DNA of 64,000 bases from NCBI GenBank assembly GCA_949282555.1, contig CASDPK010000001.1, positions 95,469-159,468 on the forward strand, given 5' to 3'. Each line of letters opens with the position of its first letter. Within the stretch, counting starts at the first letter, position 1. The notes beneath the pieces are model-generated. The model was not told where the DNA came from and ran no database searches. It worked only from the letters and a program-made list of their open reading frames with translations. Positions 44,868-53,500 of the stretch are shown here, in pieces. A program made the translations under genes and the position numbers. This stretch comes from an uncultured Lentisphaeraceae bacterium. GTDB taxonomy: Bacteria; Verrucomicrobiota; Kiritimatiellia; RFP12; DVOR01.

Positions 44868-46784
44868 TTATTTCCGCAGGGTGACGCACGCGCCGCCGCC
44901 GGGGGCAAGGCGGAGGGTGAGGGTGTCGTTGCGCGTGACGTGGCGGGTTTGGGAACGGAGGGTTTCGCGGTTTTTCAGATAGTGGGCGCCTTCGCCGTCT
45001 TCAACGAGGGAGAGCAGGAAGTCGCCCTCGGGCAGGAAATCGAGCGGGAGGGTGAGGGTGCGGGCCTCCTCGTTCGTGGCGGCGCCGATGAGGTAGGCGC
45101 CGTCGGACGCTTGGCGCATCATCACGATGTATTCGCCGATGCTTCCGGCGAGGGTGCGGCTTTCCTTCCACGGCATCCGCTGGGCGGAGAGGAAGTCGAG
45201 CAAGGCGGGGGTGCGCGTGTAGTATTCCGGGATGTCGGGGAGGATGGTGACGCCGGAGAAGACGATGAGGGTGCGTGCGGCTTCGGCGGCGAGGGTGGAG
45301 GGCACCTCCTGCGGATTGTCCGTGCGGGTGGTGGGGCCTTGGCGGAGGTCGAACATCCCGTTGTTCATGTCCAGCGGGCCGGCCACCATGTTCACGAAGA
45401 CGCTGGTGACGAAGGTCTTGGGCTGGAAGACGCGCTTGGCGTCGAGCTGGGCGTGGCAGTATTCGCGCGTGACGGCGTTGGGCCATGTGCGCAATTGGCC
45501 ATAGGGGTGCACGGGGCCATCGTGGAAGTCGACGAGGAGGCGGTTTTGGGCGCAGAGCTCGGTGATGCGGCGCGTGCGTGCGTTCTTTTCCTCGGGGGAG
45601 CCGCGCATGAAGCCGTATTTGACGCCCGCCGCGCCCCATTGTCCATAGCGTTTCAAGGTCTCCTCAATGGGGTAGCGCCGCCCGCCCACGTCGTTCAGAT
45701 AGAGCCAGACGCCGACGCCTTTCTCCTTTCCGTAGGCAATGATCCGGCGCACGTCGTTGGCCTTTCCGCCTTGGGTGGGGTTGGAGGCGGCCTCGAATTC
45801 GGGGCCGTACCAGTTGGCGTCAAGCACGAGATAGCGGAAGCCCGCCTTGGCGGCGAAGTCCACCATCCGCACCCACGAGGGAGTGTCCATGCCGTAGGTG
45901 AAGTCTCCCCACTTCGCGCCGTCAATCCGCCAATCCCAAACGGCCATTCCGGGCTTCACCCACGCAAAGTCCATTTCCTTTGGCGGCGGAGGGTTCAGCA
46001 GTTCGAGCAGGTGCGAATCGACGGCGGCGCCGGGTGTGCTCCCGAGAAAGAGCACGCGCCAGGCGGAGGTGAACCCCGCCTTCAGCGGCGCCGGACGCGC
46101 GGCCACCGTGAAGGTGGTCTCGCCCTTCTTGGAGTGCAGGGCGAGCGGTTCGCCTTCGCGCAAGTCGGCCTCGTGCAAGGCGAGGTAGTGGGTGGCATCC
46201 GCCTGGAGGGTCATGGTCACGGGTCTGCGTCCATTTGCCTCCGAGAGACGTTCTGGGCCGAGATTGTGGTGCTCGCCGTTGTAATACCACGCCGTATAAT
46301 CTCCCGCAAAGGCGAAGGTGGTGGCCTCTTGGGCGTTTTTGGCCGTGCCCTTGGCATCGCCGGGGATGGCATAGGCAAAGGCCACGCCGTCGTCATACGC
46401 CCGCGCCGTCACCATGAAGGCGTCCGGGCCTTCGGCCGCCGTTGTGCGCCGGAAGCGGAGGCACACTTCGTTGAAGGCGTCCGGCACTTCCGCACGTTTG
46501 CCCCACAGCGGCCTCCAAACGTCGCGCACCTCGCGGCGGGTGGTCTTCTCCAGCTCCCACCCCGGCCCCGGAAGGCTGGCGCCCGAGGCCAAGCGATAGC
46601 CCATCCGCGACGTTCCCACCGAGGTGAGCCCTTGGCCCTGCACGCGGTAGGTGAGCGCCCCCTCTTGCCACGAGAGGGTCAGCGAACACTCCCCATTGGG
46701 GGAGACGGCCGCAACGTCCATTCCCCGAACCCATGCCGTGAACCCCAGCATGCACAGCAGTGCCATTCCCGAAACGCGCATCAT
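44868..46784 (-). CDS. GH97-family glycoside hydrolase B (exported)
   Basis: 638 aa, signal peptide MMRVSGMALLCMLGFTAWVRG, start preceded by AAAGGAG. GH97 features: AVSPNGECSLTLSWQEGALTY at the N-terminus, DVWRPLWGKRAEV, ATHYLALHEADL, FAWVKPGMAVWDWR, YLVLDANWYGPEFE, GVKYGFMRGSPEEKNAR, LLVDFHDGPVHPYGQLRTWPNAVTREY, and the ALLDFLSAQRMPWKESRTLAG helix. As in the neighbouring paralogue, Gly stands where retaining members carry the nucleophile Asp. The two proteins are only distantly alike, so probably act on different linkages. First gene of the pair, with a TGN-extended -10 upstream. Confidence 0.9.
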   Translation of the reverse strand: MMRVSGMALLCMLGFTAWVRGMDVAAVSPNGECSLTLSWQEGALTYRVQGQGLTSVGTSRMGYRLASGASLPGPGWELEKTTRREVRDVWRPLWGKRAEVPDAFNEVCLRFRRTTAAEGPDAFMVTARAYDDGVAFAYAIPGDAKGTAKNAQEATTFAFAGDYTAWYYNGEHHNLGPERLSEANGRRPVTMTLQADATHYLALHEADLREGEPLALHSKKGETTFTVAARPAPLKAGFTSAWRVLFLGSTPGAAVDSHLLELLNPPPPKEMDFAWVKPGMAVWDWRIDGAKWGDFTYGMDTPSWVRMVDFAAKAGFRYLVLDANWYGPEFEAASNPTQGGKANDVRRIIAYGKEKGVGVWLYLNDVGGRRYPIEETLKRYGQWGAAGVKYGFMRGSPEEKNARTRRITELCAQNRLLVDFHDGPVHPYGQLRTWPNAVTREYCHAQLDAKRVFQPKTFVTSVFVNMVAGPLDMNNGMFDLRQGPTTRTDNPQEVPSTLAAEAARTLIVFSGVTILPDIPEYYTRTPALLDFLSAQRMPWKESRTLAGSIGEYIVMMRQASDGAYLIGAATNEEARTLTLPLDFLPEGDFLLSLVEDGEGAHYLKNRETLRSQTRHVTRNDTLTLRLAPGGGACVTLRK

Positions 46785-46808
46785 CGTTGGCTCCTTTCTG
46801 ACGTTTCC

Positions 46809-46817
46809 ATTGTATCA
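46809..46817 (-). promoter_or_regulatory. Extended -10 promoter of the GH97 operon
   Basis: Minus-strand TGATACAAT (TGN plus 5/6 -10), 24 nt before the GH97 B start. Confidence 0.45.
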
Positions 46818-46879
46818 ATCCATCCGCTGGCGGAGGGCATGCGGCGGCCGTGATTTTTCCGCCGTCTACCGATGTATGC

Positions 46880-46911
46880 ACAAACGCCCCGCCGACGGTT
46901 GTCGGCGGGGC
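46880..46911 (-). terminator. Probable terminator of the era-sppA-tlyA-unknown operon
   Basis: Strong 11-bp stem GCCCCGCCGAC-GGTT-GTCGGCGGGGC, followed on the minus strand by GTTTGT. It lies 42 nt after the stop at 46954. The T tract is weak. Confidence 0.6.
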
Positions 46912-46953
46912 CGGATGGATGGACGCACCGGGAAACGGCTGACCGAAGGGCGC

Positions 46954-47535
46954 TTAGGGTGTGTCGGGGGTGGACGCTTGCTTGGTTGGGGGAGGCAACC
47001 CTGCCTCAGCCCACGCCAGGGAGAAGAGAAACGCGCAGTCTTTGCGATTGACGGGGCAATCGGGATCGTCCAAGAGGCGGGCAAGGAGGCAATCGTAATC
47101 GCTGTCGGCGTCGCTGTGGCGCTTGATGTAATCGGTGATCCATTGAAGGCCCACGAAGGCGCCCACGAGGGTGTTCACGAAGGTTTTATTGCGCCTTCCC
47201 ATCAAATCCAGTCGCTCCAGCTCGATGTTTGTCAGCGGCAATGCGTTTTTGGGAAAATCAAAGCCGAGGCGGTTGGCAACGCTGACGGCCTGAGCTTCGG
47301 TGATGGGCGCCAACGCCAAGAAAATGTGGACCGAGTCCTCCCAAACACGGAAAAGGAAGGAAGGAATGTCATCCACCGGGATGGGACAATCGGGGTCATC
47401 CAATAAGCAACGGAGGAGCGCCTCGTAGGTGACGTTGCCCCGTGTGCTGTGCTCAATCACGGCATCGACGAGCCACGCGTGGATTTCGTGCTCCTTCTGT
47501 TTCAGTTGCAGCAGTTTTTTGGTTTTCTTTTTCAT
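46954..47535 (-). CDS. Unknown protein with two-fold internal repeat
   Basis: 193 aa, starting MKKKTKKLLQLKQKEHEIHAW; no signal peptide or membrane helix, so probably cytoplasmic. The two halves are alike: YEALLRCLLDDPDCPIPVDD followed by SFLFRVWEDS in the first, and YDCLLARLLDDPDCPVNRKD followed by FLFSLAWAEA in the second, about 95 residues apart. A duplicated helical module is likely. Not recognised as a known family. It lies 12 nt downstream of tlyA in the era-sppA-tlyA operon, which suggests a housekeeping connection, but no function can be assigned. Confidence 0.65.
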   Translation of the reverse strand: MKKKTKKLLQLKQKEHEIHAWLVDAVIEHSTRGNVTYEALLRCLLDDPDCPIPVDDIPSFLFRVWEDSVHIFLALAPITEAQAVSVANRLGFDFPKNALPLTNIELERLDLMGRRNKTFVNTLVGAFVGLQWITDYIKRHSDADSDYDCLLARLLDDPDCPVNRKDCAFLFSLAWAEAGLPPPTKQASTPDTP

Positions 47536-47547
47536 GGGAGGGGTGCC

Positions 47548-48291
47548 TTACTGGAAAGGTTCGGGTGGGGTTTTCCACCAAGCGAGGAACTCCACGTTGC
47601 CTTCGGGGCCGAGAAGGGGGGAGCGTTCGCAACCAAGCCACTCCAAGCGAAGTTCCTGTGTGCCAAAGGCGCGGATCTCCTCCACGACACGTTGGCGGAC
47701 GGCCTCGTCGCGCACGACGCCGCGGGGGACGTCTTTGCGGCCGGCCTCGAACTGCGGCTTGATGAGGGAGATGATTTGGCTCCCGGGGGCAAGGCAGGCG
47801 GCCATGGGCGGGAGAATCAGGCGCAACGAGATGAAGGAGACGTCGGTCACGCCGAAGGTGGGCCGCTCGGGGAGAATGTCGGGCGTGAGGAAGCGGCAGT
47901 TGAACCGTTCCTTGCACCACACGCGCGGATCGGTGCGCAGGCGGTAGTGGAGCTGGTTGGTGCCCACGTCGAGGGCGAGCACGCGCCGTGCGCCGTGCTG
48001 GAGCAGGCAGTCGGTGAAGCCGCCGGTGGAGGCGCCCACGTCGAGACAGCAACGGCCCTCCACCTCCAGCGGGAAGACGTCGAAGGCGCCTTGGAGCTTC
48101 TCGCCGCCGCGGGAGACGAAGCGAGGCTTGGCCGCGACGGCCAGCACCGCATCCTCCGCCACGGACTGGCTGGCCTTGGCGGCCTTCTGCCCATTCACCG
48201 TCACCTCGCCGGCGAGGATGAGCCGCTGCGCGAGTTCGCGCGATTCCGCCAACCCGCGCCGGACAAGTTCTTGGTCGAGCCGTGCGCCCAT
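47548..48291 (-). CDS. tlyA: TlyA-type rRNA 2'-O-methyltransferase
   Basis: 247 aa. N-terminal S4 RNA-binding domain (MGARLDQELVRRGLAESREL, AGEVTVNGQKAAK), then an FtsJ-like methyltransferase with FVSRGGEKL and the SAM motif CLDVGASTGGFTDCLLQHGA, catalytic-region DVSFISLRLILPP and LIKPQFEAGRKDV. TlyA proteins methylate 2'-O of rRNA cytidines (16S and/or 23S). It follows sppA by 7 nt in one operon. Confidence 0.95.
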   Translation of the reverse strand: MGARLDQELVRRGLAESRELAQRLILAGEVTVNGQKAAKASQSVAEDAVLAVAAKPRFVSRGGEKLQGAFDVFPLEVEGRCCLDVGASTGGFTDCLLQHGARRVLALDVGTNQLHYRLRTDPRVWCKERFNCRFLTPDILPERPTFGVTDVSFISLRLILPPMAACLAPGSQIISLIKPQFEAGRKDVPRGVVRDEAVRQRVVEEIRAFGTQELRLEWLGCERSPLLGPEGNVEFLAWWKTPPEPFQ

Positions 48292-48298
48292 GCGTGCC

Positions 48299-49357
48299 TC
48301 ACCAGCGGTATTCCACGCTCTGCGCGGAACGCTCCATCAGCGGCGCGGCAAGCCCGCGGCCGAGGGCGGAGGGAAAGTCGGAGAGGAAGACGCGCAGGGA
48401 GTTGCCCTTGCGGGAGGGCTCATAGATGGCCAAGGCGTCTTCGGGGCACCCGAGCAGACGCGCGATCTCTTTGTCGATCGTGTCTTCGTAGCCGATATCG
48501 TCGGCCAAGCGCAGATTGACGGCGTCCTCGGCAGTGAAGAGGCGCCCATCGGCGAGTTTGCGCACCTCGGCCTCGGTCATGCGCCGCCCCTTGGCCACAA
48601 TCCCCACAAAGCGGGCATACATCCCATCCACCACCGTTTGGAGGATGGCGTTGTGCTCAGGATTGATGGGCTTGAGCGGATTGCCAAGATCCTTGGAGGC
48701 CCCGGAGGCAATCGAATTGTCGGCCACGCCGAGCTTTTCCGCCAAGCCGGCGGCGTTGAAGCCGGAGATGATCACGCCGATGGAGCCAAGGGTGGTGGTG
48801 GGCCGGAGGCGAATCCAATCGGCCTGCATCGCCAAATAATAGGCCCCGGAGGCCACGATGTCGCCGCCCAGCACGATGACTTTGCGCCCCTCCTTCGCGG
48901 CCTTGAAGCGCTCCAAGGCGTGCCAGATCGCGTCCGAGGCGGTCACCCCGCCGCCGGGCGAATCCACCAGCAACAAGATGGCGTCAAACATCGGGTCGTC
49001 AATGGCGCGCTCAATCTCGGCGAGCACGGCCGAGTCGCAATCCGACGGCAAATACCAACGGCTCGGCGCTTCCCCGGAAAGGACGCCGTTCAGCTCCAGC
49101 CGGAGCACCTGACGCGCCTCCTCCTTGTCCGAACCGCGCACCTGATCGTAGCTTGCGGCCGTGGCATTCAGGGAGTCCGAGACATTCAGCGCCACGCGCT
49201 CCCCAACCCCTTTGGCGAGGAAGATGAGCGCCGCGAGGCCAACGAAGGGCATCACCAGCGCCGTGAGGCAGCCGGCGAGAAAACCGGGCAGGCACCCCCC
49301 GAAGCGGCGGGGCTTCGGCGGCGGCACGGAAACTGGGGAAAAGGTCTGTTCGTCCAT
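48299..49357 (-). CDS. sppA: Signal peptide peptidase SppA (short, 36K-type)
   Basis: 352 aa from ATG at 49357; its AAGGAG ribosome site overlaps the era stop codon. A single N-terminal membrane anchor (FLAGCLTALVMPFVGLAALIFLA) is followed by a ClpP-fold serine protease. LLVDSPGGGVTASD is the oxyanion/active-site strand, GDIVASGAYYLAMQAD contains the nucleophile Ser, and SGASKDLGNPL contains the general-base Lys. It degrades cleaved signal peptides in the membrane. Only one catalytic domain is present, as in the Bacillus type. Confidence 0.93.
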   Translation of the reverse strand: MDEQTFSPVSVPPPKPRRFGGCLPGFLAGCLTALVMPFVGLAALIFLAKGVGERVALNVSDSLNATAASYDQVRGSDKEEARQVLRLELNGVLSGEAPSRWYLPSDCDSAVLAEIERAIDDPMFDAILLLVDSPGGGVTASDAIWHALERFKAAKEGRKVIVLGGDIVASGAYYLAMQADWIRLRPTTTLGSIGVIISGFNAAGLAEKLGVADNSIASGASKDLGNPLKPINPEHNAILQTVVDGMYARFVGIVAKGRRMTEAEVRKLADGRLFTAEDAVNLRLADDIGYEDTIDKEIARLLGCPEDALAIYEPSRKGNSLRVFLSDFPSALGRGLAAPLMERSAQSVEYRW

Positions 49358-49361
49358 GGAT

Positions 49362-50282
49362 TCACTCCTTGTAGCCAAGTTCCTTCAAGAGAAAATGGTT
49401 CCGGAACCACTTGGGCTCCACGCGCACATAGGGCACCACCTCGCAGGCGTCCAATCCATACGCCTCGGCGATCTCCGGCTCCGCGGCCCGCCGCATCGCG
49501 CGCAACGTCCGCCCCTTCGTGCCGATGACCATGCCCTTCTGCGACGCACGGTTCACGAAGATGGTGGCGTTCACCTTCCACGTGTTGCCCGCCTCCTCGA
49601 TGGAATCCACCCGCACGCCCAGCTGGTGCGGCACCTCCTGATAGAGCCGCCCGATGAGCTTCTCCCGCAGAATGTCGGCAATCGCCAGCTTCCGCGGAAA
49701 GTCCGAGACGATGTCCTCCGGAAACAGCAGTCCCTCCGTCTCCGGGGCCTCCGCAAAGAGCGCCTCCAACAACGTGTCGCACCCCGCGCCCGTCCCCGCC
49801 GAAAGCTCCAACCACGGCACCTTCCGCGCCGTGCCCTTCGCCGCCTGCGTCCGCTCCCATGCCGCCTTGAACGGCAACGGATCATATCCCGGCGCGTCCG
49901 ACTTGTTCAGCAGGAAAAAGGTGGGCGCCTCCGCAAAGGCCGCCCGCGCCATCCACCCCTCATCCTCCATCCGCACCGGCCCCGAAGCGTCGAAGACCAC
50001 CGCCAAGATGTCCGCCGAATCCCCCGCGCCCCGCGCCATGCGGTTCATCAGCGTGCCCAGCTCATTCTCCGCCTTGTGCAGCCCAGGCGTGTCCAAAAAG
50101 ACCAGCTGCCCCCGAGGCTCCGTCAAAATCGCCCGGATGCGGTTGCGCGTGGTCTGCTCCATCGCCGAGACAATCGACACCTTCTCGCCCACCAGCCGAT
50201 TCACCAGCGTGGACTTCCCCGAATTCGTACGCCCCACCACGGCCACCATCGCCGTCCGGACCTTCTGTGCCTTCGCTTCCAT
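49362..50282 (-). CDS. era: GTPase Era
   Basis: 306 aa from ATG at 50282. G1 GRTNSGKST, G3 DTPGLHKAENEL, G4 NKSD, G5 SAGTG. The C-terminal KH domain has GMVIGTKGRTLRAMRRAAEPEI, preceded by DILREKLIGRLYQEVPHQLGVRV, the Era signature. Era binds the 3' end of 16S rRNA and assists 30S assembly. The start was set at MEAKAQK because an extended -10 (TGCTAGAAT) ends exactly 7 nt before it. The ATG at 50291 overlaps that -10. Confidence 0.96.
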   Translation of the reverse strand: MEAKAQKVRTAMVAVVGRTNSGKSTLVNRLVGEKVSIVSAMEQTTRNRIRAILTEPRGQLVFLDTPGLHKAENELGTLMNRMARGAGDSADILAVVFDASGPVRMEDEGWMARAAFAEAPTFFLLNKSDAPGYDPLPFKAAWERTQAAKGTARKVPWLELSAGTGAGCDTLLEALFAEAPETEGLLFPEDIVSDFPRKLAIADILREKLIGRLYQEVPHQLGVRVDSIEEAGNTWKVNATIFVNRASQKGMVIGTKGRTLRAMRRAAEPEIAEAYGLDACEVVPYVRVEPKWFRNHFLLKELGYKE

Positions 50283-50289
50283 GCCACCC

Positions 50290-50298
50290 ATTCTAGCA
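50290..50298 (-). promoter_or_regulatory. Extended -10 promoter of era (leaderless spacing)
   Basis: Minus-strand TGCTAGAAT (TGN plus 5/6 -10); 7 nt separate it from the era ATG at 50282. Confidence 0.5.
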
Positions 50299-50361
50299 TA
50301 TCCCCCTGTCCTTATGCGGGGAACCGGAGAGGCTTTTGGAGGGGGTCAGAAAGAAAGAAGC

Positions 50362-50391
50362 TTGACAGGGGGGGGGGGGGCGTGATATCTT
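50362..50391 (+). promoter_or_regulatory. Promoter with a 13-G homopolymer in its spacer (candidate phase-variable switch)
   Basis: Perfect -35 TTGACA (50362-50367), then 13 G (50368-50380) and CGTGA, then -10 TATCTT (50386-50391) with TGA extension. Spacer is 18 nt; loss of one G gives the optimal 17. Drives the large surface-protein gene at 50538. Confidence 0.7.
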
Positions 50392-50407
50392 GCTGCCAGA
50401 TTGCGTC

Positions 50408-50491
50408 TTAGGAGGAGTAGTTGCGGCCGCGTCGGGGAGAGCCCCGGTTCACCGGCGGCACTGCCTTTCGGGAAACGCCCCGACCTCCTAG
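50408..50491 (+). ncRNA. Structured 5' leader RNA, class unknown
   Basis: Between the promoter and the surface-protein gene the leader can fold into an outer stem (TTAGGAG 50408-50414 with CTCCTAG 50485-50491, one G-U pair) and a perfect 7-bp stem (GTCGGGG 50431-50437 with CCCCGAC 50478-50484). These enclose small hairpins CCGG-TTCA-CCGG and TTT-CGGG-AAA. It looks like a cis-acting multi-branch element. No known riboswitch consensus was matched by eye. Confidence 0.35.
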
Positions 50492-50537
50492 CACGGTGTC
50501 TGCTTTCGGAAAACCGACGGCTTGGAGGAATTGAGAA

Positions 50538-53500
50538 ATGAAGATGACAGCATCGTTTTTGGCGCTTGCCTGCGCGGCCACCCTGCCGCTGGCCTCCGTG
50601 GCGCACGCCGCCACCTCTGAATCCGCGACAATGGTCTCCGCCGCCCAAAGCCAAACCATTTTGGAAGTCTCCGCCTCCGGCAAACTCTCCGAGATCGGGG
50701 CCGCTGTGCTTGGCCCGGACGTTCGCCTCACCGTGCGCCTCCATGGCCCCATCGCCTTTGACGTCGACACCGCCAACTTCGCCTCCTTGGAGATCTACGC
50801 CGACGATGCCGCGGCAACCCTCACCGTCAGCGAACCCACCGCCTACGACCGCCTCACCGCCGTCAGCTTCCCCAAAGCCACCGGCGCCGCGACAACCTTC
50901 GCCACCGCCGCGGCAACTTCCGCCGGGGTCGCCACTCTGGCCGACACCACGACGGATACGACACCTAGATGGATTTGGACCCCGCCGGAGAGCCCTACGG
51001 AGGATCAGGACACTAAGGACTGGACAGATCCTGATAACTGGGACAATCCGGACGCGGCGAGCTTGAAGCAGTTGACAGGCGCACGTTATCCCCAAAAGCA
51101 AGGTGGCTGGGGGGCAACAGGAGATAGCGCTAGTACTATCAACGCTATGGCTTGGCAACCCATCGAGATTGCTGGGACGGCCGAGGCACCGTTGGAGTTG
51201 ACGACAGCTGCTGGCATTGAAGGGTGGAATTTTAGACTCCATCTGTCATATGCCACGCTGAATTTCACAGGAAATGTTGTAAAGTTCCAGTCCTCTACGA
51301 CTCCGTCTACCGCAATAGTGTTGGAGAATGAGTCGGTTTTTAACTTAAATGCCACTAACGTACGGTTTGGCCATTGGCAGCTTTACGATGTCGATATCGG
51401 AGACGACTGTAAGTTCAATGTTGGTTCGGATGTTGATGAAACTAATGGTAGCTATGAGTTCAACGTCGATCTGAACTCCAGTGGCTTGATGACGCTTAAG
51501 AGCTGGACACCCCAAAAAGATGTCGAACTCTCATTTGCATTGTCGTTCGGTACGCGCAGCGATGTCCAAATCATTCGTGAACGCCCGCTTGTGACGTGGA
51601 GCGGCGACACATGCAATCTTGACGGTGTTGCCGGGACGGTGACGACGACTAGCGAGGGCGTGACACCGACTGAGAGTTCCTCAATTACATCCACGATGTC
51701 CGCCGACGAAGTGGCGGCCCTCCCCGTCGGCTCCTACAACATTGTCAAATCACCGACTGCGAAGACGATCTCGGTGCTCTATGTTGATTATTCGGATTCT
51801 GTCGTGGCAATTGATGCGACGGAAACGGACGCACTGAGCAAGTCGTCTGACGTAACTGCGGAAACGGATGTCGTTGTGGCGCTTGAGGACGGCGAAACCT
51901 TTACTCTTGATTCGCCGACATTCGGAAGCCTGACGATTGACAATGCTGACGCGGCGAAGGTTAAGTTGGCGACGACGGGTATCGATTTCTCCAAGGTCCG
52001 TTTCACCGATCCTGCCAATCTGACACTTGTGCTCACTGAGAATGGACCGACATCCTTCGTTCCGGAGGACTTGCCCGCTTCGTGCAACATTGAGGTTGCC
52101 ACGCCGGTCACGCTGACGGTTGACAGTTTAGCTGACGAGCCTTACTGGACGGTGGGCGGCTCCCTGACGATTGCGGAGGGGAGCTCTCTGACGGTCGCTC
52201 TGGCCGAAGGGGTCGAGGTGACCAAGCCGTTCCAGCTCGTGACGGTCGGTACCGTGGTTGAAGGCACCGCCATTCAGGCGGGTCAGGCGGACGATCACAT
52301 GAAGGTGACCTTGGTAGATCACGTGTATTGGCTGACAGGCACTTCGACGATTCGCCCGGAGCAGACACTGGAGGGAACGCGCAGTTGGTCCGAGCTGACG
52401 TGGGTCAACAATGACAACGAGTCTGCGGAATTGCTTCAGGCTTCCAGTGTCGTCCTGACGTTCAATGGTGCGGGTACGTTGACAATTGATGGCGCTGTTC
52501 AGGTGGGCTCGCTGACGGTCAATAATACGTCTAACGAATCGGTCGAGATTGTGCTGGGTGAGAGCTGCTCGCTCACGGTGGCCAACCAGGTCATGGTGGT
52601 GGCCGGCGGCGTGAGTCTGCCCATCGGAACGCTTTTTGATATGACGACGGTCGGCGAAACGTCTGCGCCCTCCGCTCCTGCCGACAAGCCGGCTTTTGTC
52701 GTGAGCGCGGGCGCGACCGCGACGCTGACGGGTGGTGATCCCGACAAGAGCTATATCCGCAAGGAGCCGATCACCGGCGGCGGTACTGTTGTCAAGAGCG
52801 AAGGCATCAGCCGCTTGGATCTGTGCGGTGTGTCCGGCGCTGTGCCCAACCTGGAAGATGTGACCCTGCGCATTGAAGGCGGCGGTCTCAAGTTGACCAC
52901 GGGCGACGTAGCTGGGAGTAACTATGCCGTCTTGAAGTCTGCAACCGTGGTCTTTGCCGGTACGGATCCTACGCTTTATATGTATGGGTGGGCCTGTCTG
53001 GGCGGTGAGGTCACCTTTGTCTCCGAGAGCGATACCGGCTATTCGTTCAATAACAACGATGTAACATCCTTCTTGTCGCTTGAGAATGCCGAAGCGACCT
53101 TGGTGCTGAAGCGGGGCGAGAACGCGACCGAGGGTGTAGTTCTGCCGCGCGTTGTTCTTGCCAGCGGAGTCGCTGCCCGTGTCGAGAGCGGCCATGCGAC
53201 AATCAATCTGAATGGCAGCACATCTGGGCCCATCAACGTGAATGGAGGCAAGTTGACGCTGGAAGATCCGGTTGCCACTGTCCCGGTGACCGTCGCATCC
53301 GGCGCGACTGTATCCGTGCCTGCTAACGCCGAGACACTGGCTCTCGGGGGCATCACAGGGAAGGGTGTCATTGAGATAGTCCCCGGAACGCAGACGGGGG
53401 TTTCTGGGTTCGGAATGACGGGCGGAGCTTTTAAGGGTACGCTTTGCTTGGCTGATGGGGTGACGAAGACTCAGTCTTCCGGGTCTTGGGCGATCCCCTG

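Noticed and set aside
50408..50500. Cyclic-di-GMP (GEMM) or cobalamin riboswitch in the leader
   Set aside because: A GGCACTG-like string and GAAA-type loops prompted the idea, but the conserved cores of these classes are not present. It is kept only as an unclassified structured leader.
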